Origin: Halanaerobium saccharolyticum
GTDB lineage: Bacteria; Bacillota; Halanaerobiia; Halanaerobiales; Halanaerobiaceae
Assembly (NCBI RefSeq): GCF_004362045.1
Contig: NZ_SNWX01000008.1
Coordinates: 42,923 to 106,922, forward strand
Reading direction: 5' to 3'
Length of the DNA stretch: 64,000 bases
How positions within the stretch are numbered: position 1 is the stretch's first letter; every line of letters starts with the position of its first letter. The notes under the pieces were generated by a model, which did no database searches, had not been told where the DNA came from, and saw nothing but the letters and a program-made list of their open reading frames with translations. Positions 25,886-34,096 of this stretch are shown piece by piece. Made by a program: the position numbers and the translations under genes.

Positions 25886-27127
25886 ATGAAAATCAAAGGA
25901 TTTTCAAATAAATTTAATTTAAGCTATGATACTATTCGTTATTATATGAAATTAAATCTGATTAATCCCCAGAAAGTTGGCGGGCATTATGAATTTGATC
26001 AGGAAGATCAAAACGATATGGAGGAGATTCTAAAATTAAAGGAGATGGAATTTTCCTTAGAGGAGATTAAAGAAATTTTAAGTTTTAAAAGAATTGGCAG
26101 GTTGAGCAATTATCAGAAAAATAGCTATTATCAAAATCTCTACCAGGAAAAACTCAAAAAAATAGAAAAGAGAATCATGGAATTAAAAAGGGCAAAAAAA
26201 GCTTTAAATATTCATCTTAAAAGGCTGAAAGAAGAAAATAATGAAAAGCAGAATGATCTCAGTTTAAATTTAAATCTGCTCGATCTTTTTGCCTGTCCAG
26301 CCTGCGGCTCTAATTTGTCATTATCAGCAGAAAAAATTGAAAATAATAGAATTCACCTGGGCAGCCTTAACTGCAGCTGTGGCGAAAAGATTTTAATAAA
26401 AGAAGGTGTCCTATATACAAAAGAGGTTTATGAGCAGCAAAATCAGGAAGAAGTATTTGAAACAGATCCGATTTTTCATGTGACAGATTATATTCAGCAG
26501 ACTGATTCTGAATTTATGGATCAATCATATCAGAGCCTGGAATGGTTAAAAAATAGAATTAACTTTGCTGATTTAAAAAACAAAGTAATTTTAGAACCTG
26601 GTTCAGGTTATGGACTTTTATTAAGAAATATCTATGATCAGCTGCCTTCAGATACTACCTATATCTGTGTTGAGCATAGTTCTGAACTGAATAGATATCT
26701 TAAATCATTATTAGAACTATCACCGGCTGGACCTGAAGTTATTTTCTTAACAGCAGAATTACCAAATTTACCACTAAAAGAAAATAACATTGACTATTTA
26801 ATCGATTTTTCCGGAATTTCTAATTTTTCTTTTCATAATCAGGGGTTTTTGCCGGATTTACTTTCCAAATATTTAAAAGATCATTTTATGATGACAGCTA
26901 TTTTTATAATTTATCATAAGTTTGGAGAAAAAAATATAGTTGACAGAGAATATAGAGATTACTTTATGTATTCTAATATTAGACTTAAATTAAAAGAAAT
27001 GGGTTTAGAGTTTTTAGATGAATATAAATCTGAAATAAAAAAAATTGATACATCAATGGGTAAATACGAAGAATTTGCTCAAATTGGAGATCAAATATAT
27101 TCCTATCAGGTGCAGGCTAAGAAATAG
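25886..27127 (+). CDS. MerR regulator fused to zinc ribbon and methyltransferase
   Basis: A 413-residue three-part protein. Residues 1-70 form a MerR helix-turn-helix (FSNKFNLSYDTIRYYMKLNLINP), followed by a coiled coil to about 118. A zinc-ribbon of CPACG...CSCG type (about 137-172) precedes a class I SAM-dependent methyltransferase with motif I VILEPGSGYG (about 230) and downstream strands. The ribbon-plus-methyltransferase half recalls the RlmA-type rRNA guanine methyltransferases linked to macrolide resistance, but the match is only architectural. A MerR-type promoter with a 19-bp spacer lies between this gene and the MFS transporter, its likely target. The upstream ribosome site (AAGGGATG) is moderate. 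Confidence 0.8.
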   Translation: MKIKGFSNKFNLSYDTIRYYMKLNLINPQKVGGHYEFDQEDQNDMEEILKLKEMEFSLEEIKEILSFKRIGRLSNYQKNSYYQNLYQEKLKKIEKRIMELKRAKKALNIHLKRLKEENNEKQNDLSLNLNLLDLFACPACGSNLSLSAEKIENNRIHLGSLNCSCGEKILIKEGVLYTKEVYEQQNQEEVFETDPIFHVTDYIQQTDSEFMDQSYQSLEWLKNRINFADLKNKVILEPGSGYGLLLRNIYDQLPSDTTYICVEHSSELNRYLKSLLELSPAGPEVIFLTAELPNLPLKENNIDYLIDFSGISNFSFHNQGFLPDLLSKYLKDHFMMTAIFIIYHKFGEKNIVDREYRDYFMYSNIRLKLKEMGLEFLDEYKSEIKKIDTSMGKYEEFAQIGDQIYSYQVQAKK

Positions 27128-27192
27128 AAACTAAAAAGTAGAGTTAACTCCAGATTTGCAAAAAATAATTCTAAAAAAAAATTTATAGCCTC

Positions 27193-27223
27193 TTGCACTT
27201 GTGTTACCTCCACACTTTATAAT
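27193..27223 (+). promoter_or_regulatory. MerR-type promoter with 19-bp spacer
   Basis: TTGCAC (27193-27198), a 19-bp spacer with an imperfect dyad (TTGTGT with CACACTT) and TATAAT (27218-27223). The overlong spacer is the hallmark of promoters activated by DNA twisting through MerR proteins. It stands 30 bases before the MFS gene and behind the MerR-methyltransferase gene. Confidence 0.75.
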
Positions 27224-27253
27224 TAAATTAGAAAATAAGAGGAGGTAATAAAA

Positions 27254-28570
27254 ATGTTAAATTATCAAGAAAATAGAGCTGCTAAAAATAAAGCTGAAAA
27301 AAAGCTGGAAGTTAAAAGTGAGAAGAGAGAGAATTTAAATTTAATACTATTTTTATCAGGTAAAACAATTTCTTTATTTGGTTCTGCAATTTATGCTTTC
27401 GTGATTGGTCTTTATTTGTTGAGAACTACTTCTTCAGCTCTTTCTTTTGCCCTTAATCTTGCTTTATATACTTTGCCGGTTGTTTTATTTAATCCAATTG
27501 CCGGTGTAATAGCAGATAAGTTTAATAAAAAAATTCTGGTAGTGGGATCTGATTTGATTAATGGAATATTTCTTTCAATAATTTATTTAATTATTACTAA
27601 TTTTTCTTTGAATCTTTATCTTCTTTATTTCAGTACTTTTGTAATGACAACATTAACAGTATTTTTTGATATTGCTATAGAATCTGCCAAACCCAGTTTA
27701 GTCAGAAAATCAGGTTTAATAAAAATTAATTCTCAGGCGAGGGTAATAGAATCTCTGTCTCATATTTTAGGTCCACTAATGGGGGGAGTGATCTATGGCT
27801 TTATTAATTTAGAAGGTTTTATTCTAATCAATGCTATTTCGTTTTTGATTTCTGCTCTAATAGAATATTTTATTGATTATCAGTATAACAGGCAGCCAGA
27901 AGAGGAGACTGAAATTGAAAAAAGTCTTGACACTTTTATTTTCAGATTAAAAGAAGGATTTTATTATATTTTTCGTTCCAGTAATTTAAAATCGCTAGTT
28001 TATATATTTATTGCTTTAAATTTCTTTTTCAACTTTACTTTAATTGTTCCGCTGCCATATTTAATGAATACAATCTGGAAAATTGATCCTGATAAATATG
28101 GAATTATTCAGGCGGCATTTCCAGTTGGAATGATTACTGGAGCCTTACTAACCGAAAAAATAATGAACAAAATTAGCTATAATATTTTAATTAAAAATAT
28201 TGCATATATTTCTGCAGTTGGTGTCACAGCTTTTGCTTTACCAATTATTATTTTTAAAGATATTCCCGGCTCAAATTTTATAGTAAGTTATTACAGTTTT
28301 TTAATGTTTTTAAGTGGAATATCTGTAGCCTGGATAGATGTGCCGGCAAATGTAATAATTCAAAAAATAGTCCCTCCCAATATACTGGGTAGAGTTTTAA
28401 GTGTTAAAATGAGTATAATTAAAATTGTTGTCCCGATAGCACTTTTAATCTCATCATTGTTTATTAAGCTTGTACCAGTTAGTTATATTTTTGTTACTGG
28501 TTCAGTTATCTTTTTAGCTTTTAATTTTATGTTTTTTAATTCAGCGGCAGGAAGAGAACTTATGCAATAA
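27254..28570 (+). CDS. MFS transporter, drug efflux type
   Basis: A 438-residue major facilitator with about 12 membrane helices after a charged 30-residue N-terminal tail. The loop 2-3 motif NPIAGVIADKFNKK and the mid-protein ARVIESLSHILGPLMGGV are typical of the MFS_3/macrolide-type exporters. It probably expels a toxic compound from the cytoplasm. The strong ribosome site GAGGAGG precedes the ATG. Induction by the upstream MerR-methyltransferase protein is likely from the promoter. Confidence 0.88.
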   Translation: MLNYQENRAAKNKAEKKLEVKSEKRENLNLILFLSGKTISLFGSAIYAFVIGLYLLRTTSSALSFALNLALYTLPVVLFNPIAGVIADKFNKKILVVGSDLINGIFLSIIYLIITNFSLNLYLLYFSTFVMTTLTVFFDIAIESAKPSLVRKSGLIKINSQARVIESLSHILGPLMGGVIYGFINLEGFILINAISFLISALIEYFIDYQYNRQPEEETEIEKSLDTFIFRLKEGFYYIFRSSNLKSLVYIFIALNFFFNFTLIVPLPYLMNTIWKIDPDKYGIIQAAFPVGMITGALLTEKIMNKISYNILIKNIAYISAVGVTAFALPIIIFKDIPGSNFIVSYYSFLMFLSGISVAWIDVPANVIIQKIVPPNILGRVLSVKMSIIKIVVPIALLISSLFIKLVPVSYIFVTGSVIFLAFNFMFFNSAAGRELMQ

Positions 28571-28620
28571 AATATTGATTCTTATATTTATAAATCATAA
28601 ATAAAACAATTTATTAATAT

Positions 28621-28649
28621 TTGACTTTGTGAATAAAATATATTATAAT
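28621..28649 (+). promoter_or_regulatory. Sigma-A promoter of the MATE operon
   Basis: TTGACT (28621-28626), a 17-bp spacer and TATAAT (28644-28649). The predicted start falls inside the first operator copy. Confidence 0.75.
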
Positions 28650-28657
28650 TTATTATA

Positions 28658-28672
28658 GTGAACATAATTCAT
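28658..28672. promoter_or_regulatory. TetR operator copy 1
   Basis: GTGAACATAATTCAT, an imperfect palindrome (TGAA, 5 bases, TTCA) across the likely transcription start. The second copy begins 34 bases further on in the same orientation. Confidence 0.6.
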
Positions 28673-28691
28673 AAAGTTTTTTTATGATTTA

Positions 28692-28706
28692 ATGAACATC
28701 ATTCAT
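28692..28706. promoter_or_regulatory. TetR operator copy 2
   Basis: ATGAACATCATTCAT, a palindrome of ATGAA-5-TTCAT. Both copies are followed by TAAA and are probably bound by the TetR protein encoded behind the MATE gene. Confidence 0.6.
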
Positions 28707-28728
28707 AAAATTAATTGGAGGTCTAGAA

Positions 28729-30132
28729 ATGTATAAAGACGAAAAAACTAGAAAATTAGCAGAAACGCCTATTCCTAAATTATTAACAGAAATGTCTATT
28801 CCGGCAATAATTGGGATGCTGGTAACCGCAGTCTATAATATAGTTGACACAATTTTTGTGGGGCGAATAGGAACAGAGGCCATTGGGGCTGTAACGATAG
28901 CTTTCCCGTTGTTTATGGCAATCTCAGCTATCGGTTTAACCTTTGGTATTGGTTCGGCTTCTTTTATCTCCCGTCTGCTGGGTGAAGATGATAAAAAGAT
29001 GGCCAATCGAGTCTCTACGACTTCGATTATTACAACTTTTATTATAGGAATTGTCACAGCCGCTGGAGGTCTCTACTATTTGAGACCCTTACTCAGACTT
29101 TTTGGGGCGACAGATGTAATTATGCCCTATGCAGTTAATTATACTGCAATAATTATTGTTGGTTCCATTTTTACAATGAGTAATATGAATATGAACAATA
29201 TGGTAAGAGCAGAGGGCAGTGCCAAAATGAGTATGATTGCTTTAAGTACTGGTGCTGTTTTAAATATTATCTTAGATCCAATTTTAATTTTCACTTTCAA
29301 TATGGGTATTGCAGGTGCTTCTACAGCTACTGTTATTGCTCAGGCAGTTTCTACAGTGATGCTGCTTGCCTTTTATAAATCAGAAAAAAGTGTACTGGAT
29401 TTTAAAATTAGGGAATTCAATCCTTCAATTGTAATTTATACTGAAATTATGAAAATTGGGATTCCAACTTTAATCAGACAGCTGTTAAGTAGTGTTGCAA
29501 TGACCCTCCTAAATAATATGGCTGCTGTCTATGGGGCTGCAGTGGTTGCTTCTGTAGGAATAATCAATAGAGTATTTTCGTTTGGTTTTTTTGTAATTGC
29601 AGGTTTTACTCAGGGATTTCAGCCAATAGCAGGATTTAACTTTGGGGCCAGAAAAATACAGAGACTTAAAGATTCAATTAAAATTACTATCAAACGAACA
29701 ACAATTTTCGGTATTATCTTATTTATAGCTTTCTTTTTCTTTAACGAACAGGTAATAAGCTTTTTTAGTAGAGATCCGGAAGTTATAGAAATTGCTTCTG
29801 CAGGTTTAAGGCTTTATGCTCTGGTTTTGCCGCTGCTTGGTTTTGCGATTACAATCAATACATTATTTCAGGCTTTAGGGCACGGTATACCGGCAACTAT
29901 TTTATCTTTGTCAAGACAGGGATTATTCTTTATTCCGGCAATCTTTTTACTTTCGAACAGTTTTGAGATGCGCGGATTATTTATGGCACAGCCAGTTGCA
30001 GATGGACTGACAGCTTTATTAACCGGATTGTTATTTATTTATGTTTATCAGGAAATTAAAGAGCTGGAAGCTGAAGAAAAAGCTGAACCTGAACATAAAT
30101 TAAATTTTAAGTATGAACAGGAAAATGCTTAA
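28729..30132 (+). CDS. MATE-family efflux transporter
   Basis: A 467-residue multidrug and toxin exporter with 12 predicted membrane helices in two related halves (compare the starts MSIPAIIGMLVTAVYNIVDT and IGIPTLIRQLLSSVAMTLLN). It uses a sodium or proton gradient to expel cationic compounds. A good GGAGG precedes the ATG. The gene sits behind a strong promoter with two operator copies and is followed 25 bases later by the TetR gene. Confidence 0.93.
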   Translation: MYKDEKTRKLAETPIPKLLTEMSIPAIIGMLVTAVYNIVDTIFVGRIGTEAIGAVTIAFPLFMAISAIGLTFGIGSASFISRLLGEDDKKMANRVSTTSIITTFIIGIVTAAGGLYYLRPLLRLFGATDVIMPYAVNYTAIIIVGSIFTMSNMNMNNMVRAEGSAKMSMIALSTGAVLNIILDPILIFTFNMGIAGASTATVIAQAVSTVMLLAFYKSEKSVLDFKIREFNPSIVIYTEIMKIGIPTLIRQLLSSVAMTLLNNMAAVYGAAVVASVGIINRVFSFGFFVIAGFTQGFQPIAGFNFGARKIQRLKDSIKITIKRTTIFGIILFIAFFFFNEQVISFFSRDPEVIEIASAGLRLYALVLPLLGFAITINTLFQALGHGIPATILSLSRQGLFFIPAIFLLSNSFEMRGLFMAQPVADGLTALLTGLLFIYVYQEIKELEAEEKAEPEHKLNFKYEQENA

Positions 30133-30157
30133 CTACTTAACTAGAGGAGAAGATAGT

Positions 30158-30760
30158 ATGCCGAAAATTATTGAAAACTTAGATGAAGAAATAGCCAAAA
30201 CAGCTCTGGCTTTGTTTAAAAATAATCCCTATCAGAATGTGAGCATGCGTAAAATTGCTTCTGAAGTGGGGATAGCGGTGGGCACTCTCTATAATTATTA
30301 TCCTAATAAATGGGAACTTTATATTAATGTTTTTGAAGAAAGCTGGCGAGAAACCTATCAAATATTAAAAAATAACTGTCAGCAGTTAGATAGAGATTAT
30401 CTGGTAAATTATCTGGAAGTTCTCAGTCAAGAAATGAAAAATAAAAAATCTATTGTCAGGGAACTTTTTCGTTATCTGATGAATGATTTGGAAATTGGGG
30501 AAGAAGAGCAGAAAGAGAAATTTAATAGAATTCGCTTTCCCAAAGTTTTGATCAATCAGATTTACGAATTGTTTGTCTCTGTTTTAAAAAAAGAATTTGA
30601 AATTGAGTTAGAAAAAGATGATTCAGACTTGTATCGTCTCTTTACCATGATCCAGACAGATATTCCGCTGCTGCAGCAGAATTTTGAAAAAGAGGATGAA
30701 AATCTTCAATTTTTATATGATGTAATTAGTGCTTATGTAGTTAAGAAATTTAATGTTTAA
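30158..30760 (+). CDS. TetR/AcrR family regulator
   Basis: A 200-residue repressor. The N-terminal helix-turn-helix reads MRKIASEVGIAVGTLYNYYPNKWELY. The remainder is a helical ligand-binding domain with no specific relatives I can name. GAGGAG fixes the ATG at 30158. It is co-transcribed with MATE and probably autoregulates the operon through the operators at 28658 and 28692. Confidence 0.9.
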   Translation: MPKIIENLDEEIAKTALALFKNNPYQNVSMRKIASEVGIAVGTLYNYYPNKWELYINVFEESWRETYQILKNNCQQLDRDYLVNYLEVLSQEMKNKKSIVRELFRYLMNDLEIGEEEQKEKFNRIRFPKVLINQIYELFVSVLKKEFEIELEKDDSDLYRLFTMIQTDIPLLQQNFEKEDENLQFLYDVISAYVVKKFNV

Positions 30761-30826
30761 GTTATATTTTATTCCTTTTGATAAAGATAAATAATTGTAT
30801 TGAGAGTTAAATATAAGCAAAAAAAG

Positions 30827-30867
30827 AGGCTGAGTCACTGTCTAATAAAACAACAGTGATTCAGCCT
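30827..30867. terminator. Bidirectional terminator
   Basis: A 15-bp stem with one G-U pair, AGGCTGAGTCACTGT with ACAGTGATTCAGCCT. A6 lies on the left and T6 on the right, between the convergent tetR and sigma factor genes. Confidence 0.85.
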
Positions 30868-30936
30868 TAATTTTTTAATTTATTTAAATAAAATCACTTT
30901 AAATAAATTGCCCAAATAGATGCCCCATTAAATGTT

Positions 30937-31866
30937 CTAGTTATTTAAATATCCTCTTAATTCTTTACTTCTGGTTGGATGTCTCAGTTTTCTTAAAGCT
31001 TTGGCCTGAATCTGTCTAATTCTTTCTCTGGTAACTCCAAACTGACTTCCCACTTCTTTTAAAGTTCTCTGGCGTCCATCTTCGAGTCCAAACCTTAATT
31101 TGATAATTCTTTTTTCTCTATCTGTTAAAGTATCAAGAACGGTTTCTAATTGATCCTTTAAAAGCTCAGAAGAAGCTAACATCTCAGGTGCAGGTGCATC
31201 CTGATCTTCAATAAAGTCTTTTAAATGACTGTCTTTTTCTTCTCCAATTGGAGTATCCAGAGAAGTAGGCTGCTGATTCATCGCCAGTTTTTGAATTTCG
31301 AGTACTTTCTCCGGCTCCATATTCATTTCTTCCCCAATTTCTTCCAGGGTAGGTTCTCTTTCTAAATCTTTTTTAAGTCTTTTTTCAATTCTTCTTAATT
31401 TATTCATAGTTTCAACCATGTGCACTGGTATTCTAATAGTTCTTGCCTGATCCGCTAAAGCTCTGGTTATCGACTGTCTAATCCACCAGGTAGCATAGGT
31501 ACTAAACTTGTACCCTTTAGTATAATCAAACTTTTCTACTGCTTTCATTAATCCTTTGTTACCTTCCTGAATTAAATCAAGAAAAGACATTCCCTGTCCT
31601 ATATATTTTTTGGCAATACTGACAACAAGTCTTAAATTAGCTTCTGTCAGTTTTTCTCGTGCTTCCTGATCACCCTGTTCAATTCTTTTTGCAAGTTCAA
31701 CTTCCTCTTCCTTGTCAAGCAAATCAACCTTACCCATTTCCTTTAAATATACTCGTACGGAATCATCAATACCGGCTCCATCAGGTATGGAAAGATCTAA
31801 ATCATTTTCTTCTTCAGTACTGTCATTCTGGTTATCATTATTTTTGTTATTCGCTTTTTTAACCAT
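30937..31866 (-). CDS. rpoD: Primary-type sigma factor (RpoD/SigA)
   Basis: A 309-residue sigma-70. After a charged 30-residue leader it has region 1.2 ([16 protein letters not shown]), regions 2.1-2.4 ([20 protein letters not shown]), region 3, and region 4.2 ([20 protein letters not shown]). Region 1.1 is lacking, which makes it shorter than most SigA proteins. It is not next to dnaG as in many Firmicutes; it stands alone between terminators, so it could be the main sigma factor or a second group-2 copy. GAGGAGG precedes the ATG. Confidence 0.92.
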   Translation of the reverse strand: MVKKANNKNNDNQNDSTEEENDLDLSIPDGAGIDDSVRVYLKEMGKVDLLDKEEEVELAKRIEQGDQEAREKLTEANLRLVVSIAKKYIGQGMSFLDLIQEGNKGLMKAVEKFDYTKGYKFSTYATWWIRQSITRALADQARTIRIPVHMVETMNKLRRIEKRLKKDLEREPTLEEIGEEMNMEPEKVLEIQKLAMNQQPTSLDTPIGEEKDSHLKDFIEDQDAPAPEMLASSELLKDQLETVLDTLTDREKRIIKLRFGLEDGRQRTLKEVGSQFGVTRERIRQIQAKALRKLRHPTRSKELRGYLNN

Positions 31867-31907
31867 TTAAATTCCTCCTCAATGCATAATGCCTGACACA
31901 ATCACTA

Positions 31908-31916
31908 ATTGTAGCA
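31908..31916 (-). promoter_or_regulatory. Extended -10 promoter of rpoD
   Basis: TGCTACAAT on the minus strand, about 45 bases upstream of the sigma factor start. No strong -35 box. Confidence 0.4.
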
Positions 31917-31949
31917 TAAATAAGACAAAATTTAAAGCTTTTACAGTAA

Positions 31950-33224
31950 TTAATTTAAAAAATCGACAAATTTCATCTTTTTAAAACTATTTTTTTCCTT
32001 TTCTTTAATTGTTTTATAGAGATTTTGCATATCCTGATCCTTAAAAATATTTTTGATTTCAAACTTTTCATCTAAAAAATTGGTTTGATAACTATCCCAG
32101 ACAGAAAATTTATCGGCCTTATTTACAGGTAGATATCTACCAGCTTCAGTTTCAGCAATAATATTTTTTTGCTTTAAATTATTAATTTCAGCAGCAATAT
32201 CTTCAGCGGGAAGATTAATTTTTTCCAGTAAATCTTCAAAGGAAAGAGGTGCCTTGCTCTCATCTTGAAAATTTTTATATAATGTTAATAGAATTGCAGT
32301 TGGAATTAAATCTCTTAACCCCTGATTAATTTTTTCCCTGTTCAGCAGATATTTAAGACCAGAACGGTGCTGGAAGACATAAGAGATTACAGCTCCTAAA
32401 AGTACAATTAACCAGATTAGATAGAGCCAGAGTAAAAAAATCGGGATAATAGATAAAGGTCCATAAATCTGATTATAGGTTATAATATTAGCTGTATAGA
32501 TACTGTATATATTTTTAGATAGAACAAATAAAACACCGCTAAATAATCCAGCAAAAAGTGCTGCTTTTGGTTTAACAGCTGTATTTGGAACAAAGTAATA
32601 TGCAATAATAAAAAATAAAAAATTGAAAGAAAATAAAATATAGCTAAAAATACTGCTCTGACTTATCTGCTCTCCACTTAACCACAATCCAAGATATCTT
32701 TCGGCAAATAAAAGACTTAAAGTTAAAAGCAGAGTTATAGAAAAAGTGCCCAGAGTAATAAAGGTCCAGAAAGAGACAAAGCGTTTAAATAGATCACGGT
32801 GTTCTTTAACATTCCAAATTCTGTTAAAAGTCATTTCTACCCGGGCCAGCATAAAGACAATAATAAAAATTAAAGAGAGAAAACTTATTATTCCCAGCTG
32901 TTCAATATCAACATTTAAAATATAGAGTTCTAAATAATCAATTAGACTTTCTCCTGTGCCGGCAGCAAGATTATTTAAGATTAATGTTTTAATTTGCCCA
33001 ACAATAGCATCAATTTTACCAAAGAAATTAAAAAGTGTCATGATATAAAAAGAAAAGATTAAAAAAGGAACAATCGAAAGGGTTGTTATATAGACCATTC
33101 CCATAGCATGAATAAAAATATCATTTTCCTTAGATTTTTGATAAACCCTTTTTATAAATAACAAAATCAAGTCAAAAGAGATCAGCGCTTTAATATTGCT
33201 TAGTATATTATCTCTATTTTTCAT
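31950..33224 (-). CDS. YihY/BrkB-family membrane protein
   Basis: A 424-residue inner-membrane protein. Its first 290 residues hold six membrane helices and the family motif around IYGPLSIIPIFLLWLYLIWLIVLLGAVISY. The C-terminal 130 residues are soluble and look like a winged helix (QGLRDLIPTAILLTLYKNF, then LPAEDIAAEINNLKQKNII), an extension seen in some relatives. Function unresolved; the old ribonuclease BN name is wrong for this family. ATG with GAGGTGG upstream. Confidence 0.88.
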   Translation of the reverse strand: MKNRDNILSNIKALISFDLILLFIKRVYQKSKENDIFIHAMGMVYITTLSIVPFLIFSFYIMTLFNFFGKIDAIVGQIKTLILNNLAAGTGESLIDYLELYILNVDIEQLGIISFLSLIFIIVFMLARVEMTFNRIWNVKEHRDLFKRFVSFWTFITLGTFSITLLLTLSLLFAERYLGLWLSGEQISQSSIFSYILFSFNFLFFIIAYYFVPNTAVKPKAALFAGLFSGVLFVLSKNIYSIYTANIITYNQIYGPLSIIPIFLLWLYLIWLIVLLGAVISYVFQHRSGLKYLLNREKINQGLRDLIPTAILLTLYKNFQDESKAPLSFEDLLEKINLPAEDIAAEINNLKQKNIIAETEAGRYLPVNKADKFSVWDSYQTNFLDEKFEIKNIFKDQDMQNLYKTIKEKEKNSFKKMKFVDFLN

Positions 33225-33331
33225 CTTTCGCCACCTCTTAAGAAATATTTATTTCATCTCTTAATATTATATTCTTTAAATAAAAAAAATCTCCTTCACT
33301 AAATTAAAAATAAATCTTTAAAGGAAAGTCT

Positions 33332-33359
33332 TTGCTGACTAATTTATTTCTGTTATAAT
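33332..33359 (+). promoter_or_regulatory. Promoter
   Basis: TTGCTG, a 16-bp spacer, and TATAAT with extended -10 TGT, 35 bases before the membrane gene at 33394. Confidence 0.6.
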
Positions 33360-33393
33360 TAAATTAATAAATAGACGAATGGAGGTTTTGAGA

Positions 33394-33876
33394 ATGGATA
33401 AAAAGAAGATAGGAATTTTATTGATAGCAATTGGGGTTTTTATTTTACTGAACACTTTAAACTTGATCAGTGATGACATCTTTCTTTATCTCTTAAGTGG
33501 AGGCTTTCTCTTTACTTATTTTATGTTGGGAGCAAGAAAACATTATGGTAATATAGGATTTTTAATTCCTGGAACAGTTTTGCTGGCAATAGCTTTATTT
33601 TCGGATCTGGAACGAATTGAGTTTATTAACAATCTAGGAGGTGGAGTCTTTTTTATACTGCTGGGCCTGGCTTTTGCTGCTGTCTTAATTCATACAAGTG
33701 CTTTTGAGAAATGGGATTGGCCAATATATCCGGCAGGAGCCTTAATAATTTTTGGGGTTTTTGTGGTCTTTGTTGAAAATAATGATTATATTCAAAATCA
33801 GGAATACCTAAATTATATAACTCCGATTGTCTTAATTATTCTTGGAAGTTATTTTCTCTATCAAAATAAAAAATAA
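33394..33876 (+). CDS. Polytopic membrane protein (LiaF-TM/DUF5668-like)
   Basis: A 160-residue protein with six short hydrophobic segments and charged ends. It starts MDKKKIGILLIAIGVFILLNTLNLIS, a form typical of LiaF/DUF5668-type small membrane proteins. GGAGG at 33381-33385 points to ATG 33394 rather than the ATG overlapping that site. Probably monocistronic. No function can be inferred. Confidence 0.7.
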   Translation: MDKKKIGILLIAIGVFILLNTLNLISDDIFLYLLSGGFLFTYFMLGARKHYGNIGFLIPGTVLLAIALFSDLERIEFINNLGGGVFFILLGLAFAAVLIHTSAFEKWDWPIYPAGALIIFGVFVVFVENNDYIQNQEYLNYITPIVLIILGSYFLYQNKK

Positions 33877-33925
33877 TTCAGAAGATTGATAATCCAGTTT
33901 TTAATTAGATTTTATCCGCTGATTA

Positions 33926-34045
33926 TGGTATACTAAAGAAGAATATAAATAAATAACAGAGTTTAATCAGCTGTGAGAAAGATTATTTTTTCCTGGTGAA
34001 AATACTTTATTAATAACTTCTACCTGCTTTTGGGTAGAATTTTAT
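33926..34045 (+). promoter_or_regulatory. Promoter and leader hairpin before pyruvate carboxylase
   Basis: Extended -10 TGGTATACT (33926-33934) gives a leader of about 155 bases. Within it TTCTACC (34018-34024) pairs with GGTAGAA (34033-34039), followed by TTTTATT. This could be an intrinsic terminator or attenuator ahead of pyc. No known riboswitch motif is seen. Confidence 0.45.
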
Positions 34046-34096
34046 TAAATATAAACACTTTATACTATTAAAGAATTAAAGAAGGGAGATTAAAGA

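Noticed and set aside
28833..29057. Long open frame antisense inside the MATE gene
   Set aside because: Frame shadow of a clear membrane protein gene; no ribosome site or family match.
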